NCBI GenBank assembly: GCA_030533445.1
Contig: CM060069.1
Coordinates: 29,458,837-29,522,836 of the forward strand
Reading direction: 5' to 3'
From: Cyprinodon diabolis
Lineage: Eukaryota; Chordata; Actinopteri; Cyprinodontiformes; Cyprinodontidae
DNA: 64,000 nt
The stretch's first letter is position 1, and each line of letters starts with the position of its first letter. Positions 59,736 through 64,000 of this stretch are shown one piece after another. The translations under genes and the position numbers were made by a program. The notes under the pieces are model-generated. The model was given only the letters and a program-made list of their open reading frames with translations. It ran no database searches and was not told the origin of the DNA.

Positions 59736-62700
59736 GTATGTAGTACTTCTGCTTCTCAGGGACGATGCATTCAATCACTAACAGTGGTTGTAAAGGAATC
59801 TGTTTTAATGGCGTTCTGTTTCCTGATCCCTAGAGGTCGTATGTGTTCACCTTCCTGCTCAGCTCACGCCTCTTCATGCACCCGTACGAGCTCATGACCA
59901 GGGTTTGTCACCTTTGTGTGGAGCAGCAGCGGTCCGGAGACGCCCTCCTGGATAAGGTGGGTGGAAACAGGGAGCAGTGATTGAAGCCAAATTTTGTCAG
60001 ACTCCCACATAGCAGCTTTGCAATGATCTCACTGGATTCACTCTGTGCTCTCTTCAACATATTCAGATTCGATTTCGTGAAGTGGCGCCCAAGCTGGTCC
60101 AGCTGCTCACCGAGTGGACGGAAACCTTTCCGTACGACTTCAGAGACGACCGGATGATGCGCTGCCTGAAGGACATGACGCTCCACGTGGCACGAGGGGA
60201 TGAGGTGAGCAGAAAGTACAGTCAGACGTCCATTTGTTCGTCTGGACATAGGATTGTTTAGTTCATATATGCTCCATGTATGTCTTCAGTATTCCTGGCG
60301 GGCCATGCAGCAGATGACCCAGCGTCTCATCAAACGCCTCTCCGCCCTTGGGCAGTACGAGGAGGCCGTGGCCGCGCTTAATGCCGCGGCGCAGGAGCGT
60401 TCGGCTTCACTAAAGACCAAACAGGCCTCGGCTCAAAGGACCGACATTCTGAGTGTGTGCGATGATCCGTTCGTCCTCGCTCAGCAGCTGACACATATTG
60501 AACTGGTGAGCGTTCCCATGACTTCCTATGTTAAATAAGGGTTAGATCAGCTTTACCAGCTGCTTTTGTGCCAGAATGTGGCTCCTCTAGGTGATACGGC
60601 TTTTCAATGAAGTAGTTTTCGGTGTTTTACCACAAGAAATTAACATTTTTAATGCAAGGATTTAAATTAATGTGTAACTTTTTTTCTGTTCTTTAAAATG
60701 TGAATTTCAATTTAGCAGTTCATGTACAATAATTGAAATGAGATTAGAACAAATTTATTATTTGCTATTTTTATCATTTTTCTGACTTTTCTGTGCCTGA
60801 TTTCTCCTTCAGGACAGGCTGAGCTTCATTGGTCCTGAGGAGTTCATCCAATCCTTCGCCATGAAGGATCCTCTGGAAAACCACAAGGTGAGGCTGAATG
60901 AAAATATTTAAGTGTGCATAAAGCCAGATTTGTGGTGAAGTTTTTTTCCCCAGCCAAGGTGTAGGTCTATGTAGCTCCTCTAGGGTTGCCAGGGGTCTCT
61001 AAATAAGGCTCTCCTTGCACAGCAGTCAGAATGTTTGGATGGACAGTTTTATAATTGTTATATTCTTTCCATTTCTGATGAAACTGGTTAAGTGCCTTCA
61101 TTTCCCTTCACTTAAATCGTTTCCGACGTTTGTATTATAATAATCCAAGCAGAACACATTTGAGTTTAAAGTGAGGTGATAAAATGTCCGGTGCATTGGC
61201 ATGAGTTATGACCAAATATTTCACTTAAGTGTGAATCCTCATGTAGATTTTCACACATTTTACTGTCAGCAGAACAGCCCAGAGCAGCTTAGATCCTTTC
61301 CTTCTTTTTTTCCCCCCAGAATGGGGCATAAAAGGTCCTACCAATGTCTTATAGTTGTCTATATAAAGAAAGCTTTAGAATAAAGCAAAAAGGCTTGTAT
61401 ATAATTACCATCATCAAAGTTCTGACCCAACAGAACCGCACATTGTTATTATTTTTAAGTCGTTTTAAATTAGTTTTGATTTGAAGCGTTTTCTGGTCCT
61501 GCTCTGAGCGTTGCGGTCCGCTCCGGTTTGACTTAATTTGCGATAGAAGCCACATGAAAGAGTCTTGTGGCAGATAGAAAGGGACATGTTCGGCTATCTG
61601 TTTTATTTTTATCTCAGCTCTTGAAAATGTCTGTTACCCAGAACGATAAAAAAAAGACCGACTATGTATGTCTCAGTGCATCAGAGAGCTTCTTTTCCAC
61701 CATGAGAGGTCCTAGAAATCAGCTGAAGGGTCTTTCTCAGTCACCGTTTGCTGCTGCTCCGCTCCCACCTGCTTTGCTGCTGTTATATAAAAGCCACTCT
61801 GTTAAAGAGCAGTTGAGTCACTACAGAAGGGGTCCTGAGGTGTAGAGAGGGGGAAGTTTGGAGTGGAGTAGGATGCTGGTGTTGTGTAAGCTTTTAGTGG
61901 AGCCATAAACCTCTGGGATTGCATCATCATGGCCGGGTCCAGTGTATTTATGCAGAGCTTTTAGGGTGTTTATTTATGTAAGAGGACCTTTGGAAAACAG
62001 GTTCGCCACATTAGAGACCGCATGGTTTATGGGAAACCAAGGGAGCCAAAAAGCGTATGTAAATAATAAGAGACGTGTCAGAGTGTGACGATAAAAGGTT
62101 TTGTGGGTCAAGATCTATTAAGGAAAACAAGTGATGGGAGAGCAGCTGCTTTCTTTGTCTCAATTATGGAGGAACAGACTAAGGATTAAGCAGATGTTGC
62201 CCATCATGTTAGATGTGATCTCTTTTAACAACCTTATCAGCAGGATACCTAAATAAGCAGACCCAGCCAAGACTGGGTGCTAAAAGTCTCACTTTTCTTT
62301 TCTTTTATCCCACAATCATCTTGAGTTTAGTTGCTATTAAGCTTTTTGTCTGAGGGAGACATCTGTCAAATCATAGATACTGTCTGCAGTTAGGTTTCTT
62401 ACATCCTTTGAAAAATTTGATTTATTTATGTTAAATGATAAAATCCAATTGAAAAAAAAATTGCTGAATTCTAAAATTGTCAAAACAAAAGTTGGAAAAA
62501 ATTAATCCATTATTTTGCTTTTTAAATTACGTATATAGAGACGTTACGTTGGAGCCACTGCTAATATTTTATACATTTTTTAAATGGTAGCTAACATGCT
62601 TTGGTTTCATTGCTCCTTTTTTCCCGTTCCTCCTTCAGGGTTTCTTCCGAAAACGCAAAACGAGCAACCTGGAGGCTTACGTCAGCTGGTTCAACAGGCT

Positions 62701-64000
62701 GAGCTACCTGGTGGCTACAGAGATCTGCATGGTATGTTGAGCACAAACAAGCATACAGAAATAGAGAGGAATTTTTTTGGTTGCTTACTTGCAGCTAAAG
62801 GTATTATTTAATATTTTTACGACTAGCCTGATTTAAATGAGAAGAAAATATTAGCTGTAACTTTTTTTTTTTCGTCCTGAGGTCTGGCTAAAGCTCAGCC
62901 ACTAATTGACCATAACATGCTTCCCATGTTTGGGTTTCAGTCTTAATAGAAAACCTCTTCCTCAAGATCTGCAACTGATTGATAGAATAAAAGATTAACT
63001 GAGGACAACCTCTGTTTTGTTGGCCTTTTATTTTCATGCAAATCAGTTCACAGCTTTTTTATAGTTCAGTGTCTGCAATGTATGCCGATTGATTCTGTTA
63101 CCTTTACAACTTTAACATCTTTCATCTAAATATTTATTTAAAAACATACTACAAAAACATATCTGAGGTCTATGCATTAAGACATCTAGAGATATGTTTT
63201 TAAGTCTTTTTCTGTTTTTGTTCTCTTATAAGCCACCGAAGAAGAAGCACAGAGCGCGGATCATAGAGTTCTTCATCGATGTGGCTCAGGAGTGTTTCAA
63301 CATCGGCAACTTTAACTCTCTCATGGCCATCATTAGTGAGTATTTCCTTTGTTTATAAAGAATCTACTTTAATATCTCCTCTTTGTTAGTTTTTGTTGTG
63401 AAATATGCCAAAGAAAGACAGTCTGTGTGTCTCAACATAGCAGAGCCGCTAAATTGACTAAAGCCAACAGATGCAGTGCCAGCTGGAGTTTAGGCTGACA
63501 TTAATCAGTTTAGGGCAGTCTAAACTCAGTTAGCAGAGGCCTGGAGCTCTGCAGTACGCTTTGTCCTGGGTCTGCCTCTCTGAATGCTTTCCTCTATGTC
63601 CCTCAGCTGGGATGAACATGAGTCCGGTTGCCAGACTGAAGAAAACCTGGAATAAAGTCAACACAGACAAGTTTGAAATTCTGGAGGTAAGGATAACTAC
63701 TAACGTCACAATATGCAGATTAGACATTCTGGTTTGCAGCTCGGATGTGAACCTTTGAAATGTGAGCATGGTTTTGTTGTCTGATGACGTCCGATGCGTG
63801 TGATCTCATTCAGCACCAGATGGACCCGTCCAGTAACTTCAGTAACTACCGAACGGCGCTCCGTGGCGCCACCCAGAGATCGGAGACTGCACATAGCAGC
63901 CAGGAGAAGGTGAGGGAGGCCTGTGCATGGAACTCAACAGAGAAGAAAAATCTGCTTCCTGCCACATTAAAAAATAAACAATTTGTCCTTCCTGCAGATC
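59217..64000 (+). CDS. rasgef1b: RASGEF1B-type Ras-family guanine nucleotide exchange factor, 3' part outside window
   Basis: Intracellular exchange factor. Mammalian RASGEF1 proteins act mainly on Rap2, and RasGEF1b has been placed on early endosomes and is induced by Toll-like receptor signals. Nine complete coding exons and the start of a tenth give 482 residues: an extended N terminus (1-140), the N-terminal exchange module (about 140-260, with LEALIQHLVPTVDYYPD), a linker, and the start of the CDC25 catalytic domain (from DPFVLAQQLTHIEL, about 319, through NIGNFNSLMAI and GMNMSPVARLKKTW). QYEE and RKRKTSNLEAYVSWFNRLSY fit RASGEF1B better than 1A or 1C. Human RASGEF1B is 473 residues in total, so this protein is longer by about 110, all at the N terminus. 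Teleosts often have two rasgef1b copies and I cannot tell which this is. Confidence 0.93.
59834..59956 (+). CDS. rasgef1b: rasgef1b coding exon 2
   Basis: Residues 174-214, RSYVFTFLLSSRLFMHPYEL to ALLDK, part of the N-terminal exchange module and nearly identical to the family. Acceptor CTAG, donor GTGGGT. Confidence 0.95.
60067..60204 (+). CDS. rasgef1b: rasgef1b coding exon 3
   Basis: Residues 215-260 with LLTEWTETFPYDFRDDRMM, the strongly conserved end of the N-terminal module. Acceptor TCAG, donor GTGAGC. Confidence 0.95.
60290..60505 (+). CDS. rasgef1b: rasgef1b coding exon 4
   Basis: Residues 261-332, a linker and then the start of the catalytic domain (VCDDPFVLAQQLTHIEL). Acceptor TCAG, donor GTGAGC. 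Confidence 0.95.
60813..60887 (+). CDS. rasgef1b: rasgef1b coding exon 5
   Basis: Residues 333-357, DRLSFIGPEEFIQSF to KDPLENHK. Acceptor TCAG, donor GTGAGG. Confidence 0.94.
60888..62638. other. rasgef1b intron 6, nothing recognised
   Basis: 1.75 kb. The stretch 61,880-62,090 is unique and mixed in composition and may be conserved. No coding exon or clear repeat. Confidence 0.4.
62639..62731 (+). CDS. rasgef1b: rasgef1b coding exon 6
   Basis: Residues 358-388, NLEAYVSWFNRLSYLVATEI, in the catalytic domain. Acceptor TCAG, donor GTATGT. Confidence 0.95.
63233..63335 (+). CDS. rasgef1b: rasgef1b coding exon 7
   Basis: Residues 389-422, KKKHRARIIEFFIDVAQECF and NIGNFNSLMAII. Acceptor TAAG, donor GTGAGT, ends phase 1. 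Confidence 0.95.
63607..63686 (+). CDS. rasgef1b: rasgef1b coding exon 8
   Basis: Residues 423-449. The split codon across the border reads ACT, so the usual IISGMN becomes IITGMN. Continues MSPVARLKKTWNKV. Acceptor TCAG, donor GTAAGG. Confidence 0.94.
63814..63909 (+). CDS. rasgef1b: rasgef1b coding exon 9
   Basis: Residues 450-481, HQMDPSSNFSNYRTALRGAT to SSQEK, in the catalytic domain. Acceptor TCAG, donor GTGAGG. Confidence 0.95.
63998..64000 (+). CDS. rasgef1b: rasgef1b coding exon 10, first codon only
   Basis: After CTGCAG the codon ATC (Ile) starts the IVIPFF block expected after SSQEK. The rest is outside the window. Confidence 0.75.

Overview
This is nuclear DNA from a teleost fish. 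Two vertebrate genes with clean GT/AG introns are present, separated by a large gene-poor interval filled with decayed fish-type transposons and AT-rich simple repeats. The repeat families (a LINE with a fish-type 3' tail, Tc1-like remnants, hAT and Harbinger-like MITEs) suggest a percomorph, but the species cannot be fixed from the sequence.

Region 1 (1-20,705, minus strand): a CSPG4/NG2-like membrane proteoglycan gene, nearly complete. I could join 22 coding exons in frame, from the signal-peptide exon (20,642-20,705) down to a 3' exon that runs off the left edge. They encode about 2,381 residues: signal peptide, two laminin G-like domains, then a long series of CSPG repeats. Only the transmembrane segment and cytoplasmic tail are missing. 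Introns carry an inverted-repeat MITE, LINE 3' tails, a dispersed repeat with inverted ends, a Tc1 remnant and a (TA)n tract.

Region 2 (20,706 to about 50,500): about 30 kb between the divergent 5' ends of the two genes. No convincing gene was seen. It holds a hAT MITE with perfect 8-bp target duplications, a Harbinger-like element with TAA duplications, a decayed LINE with readable reverse transcriptase motifs (minus strand), a second LINE 3' fragment (plus strand), a Tc1 remnant, three copies of a retroposon-like repeat, long (AT)n tracts, a large AT-rich palindrome and a 1-kb purine-rich block. Several unique stretches could be regulatory, but this cannot be shown here.

Region 3 (about 50,530-64,000, plus strand): a RASGEF1B-type gene. 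A likely 5' non-coding exon with a strong-context upstream ORF is followed by an 8.5-kb intron, then nine complete coding exons and the first bases of a tenth. They encode the N-terminal exchange module and the first part of the CDC25-type catalytic domain. The N terminus is about 110 residues longer than in mammalian RASGEF1B and contains Pro/Ser/His/Tyr-rich sequence with tyrosine motifs of the YxxP type.

The two genes have no known shared pathway (cell-surface proteoglycan versus Rap2-directed exchange factor). Their adjacency looks like ordinary synteny. No clearly new biological system was found. The most interesting points are the lineage-specific low-complexity insertions in both proteins and the structured non-coding DNA between them.
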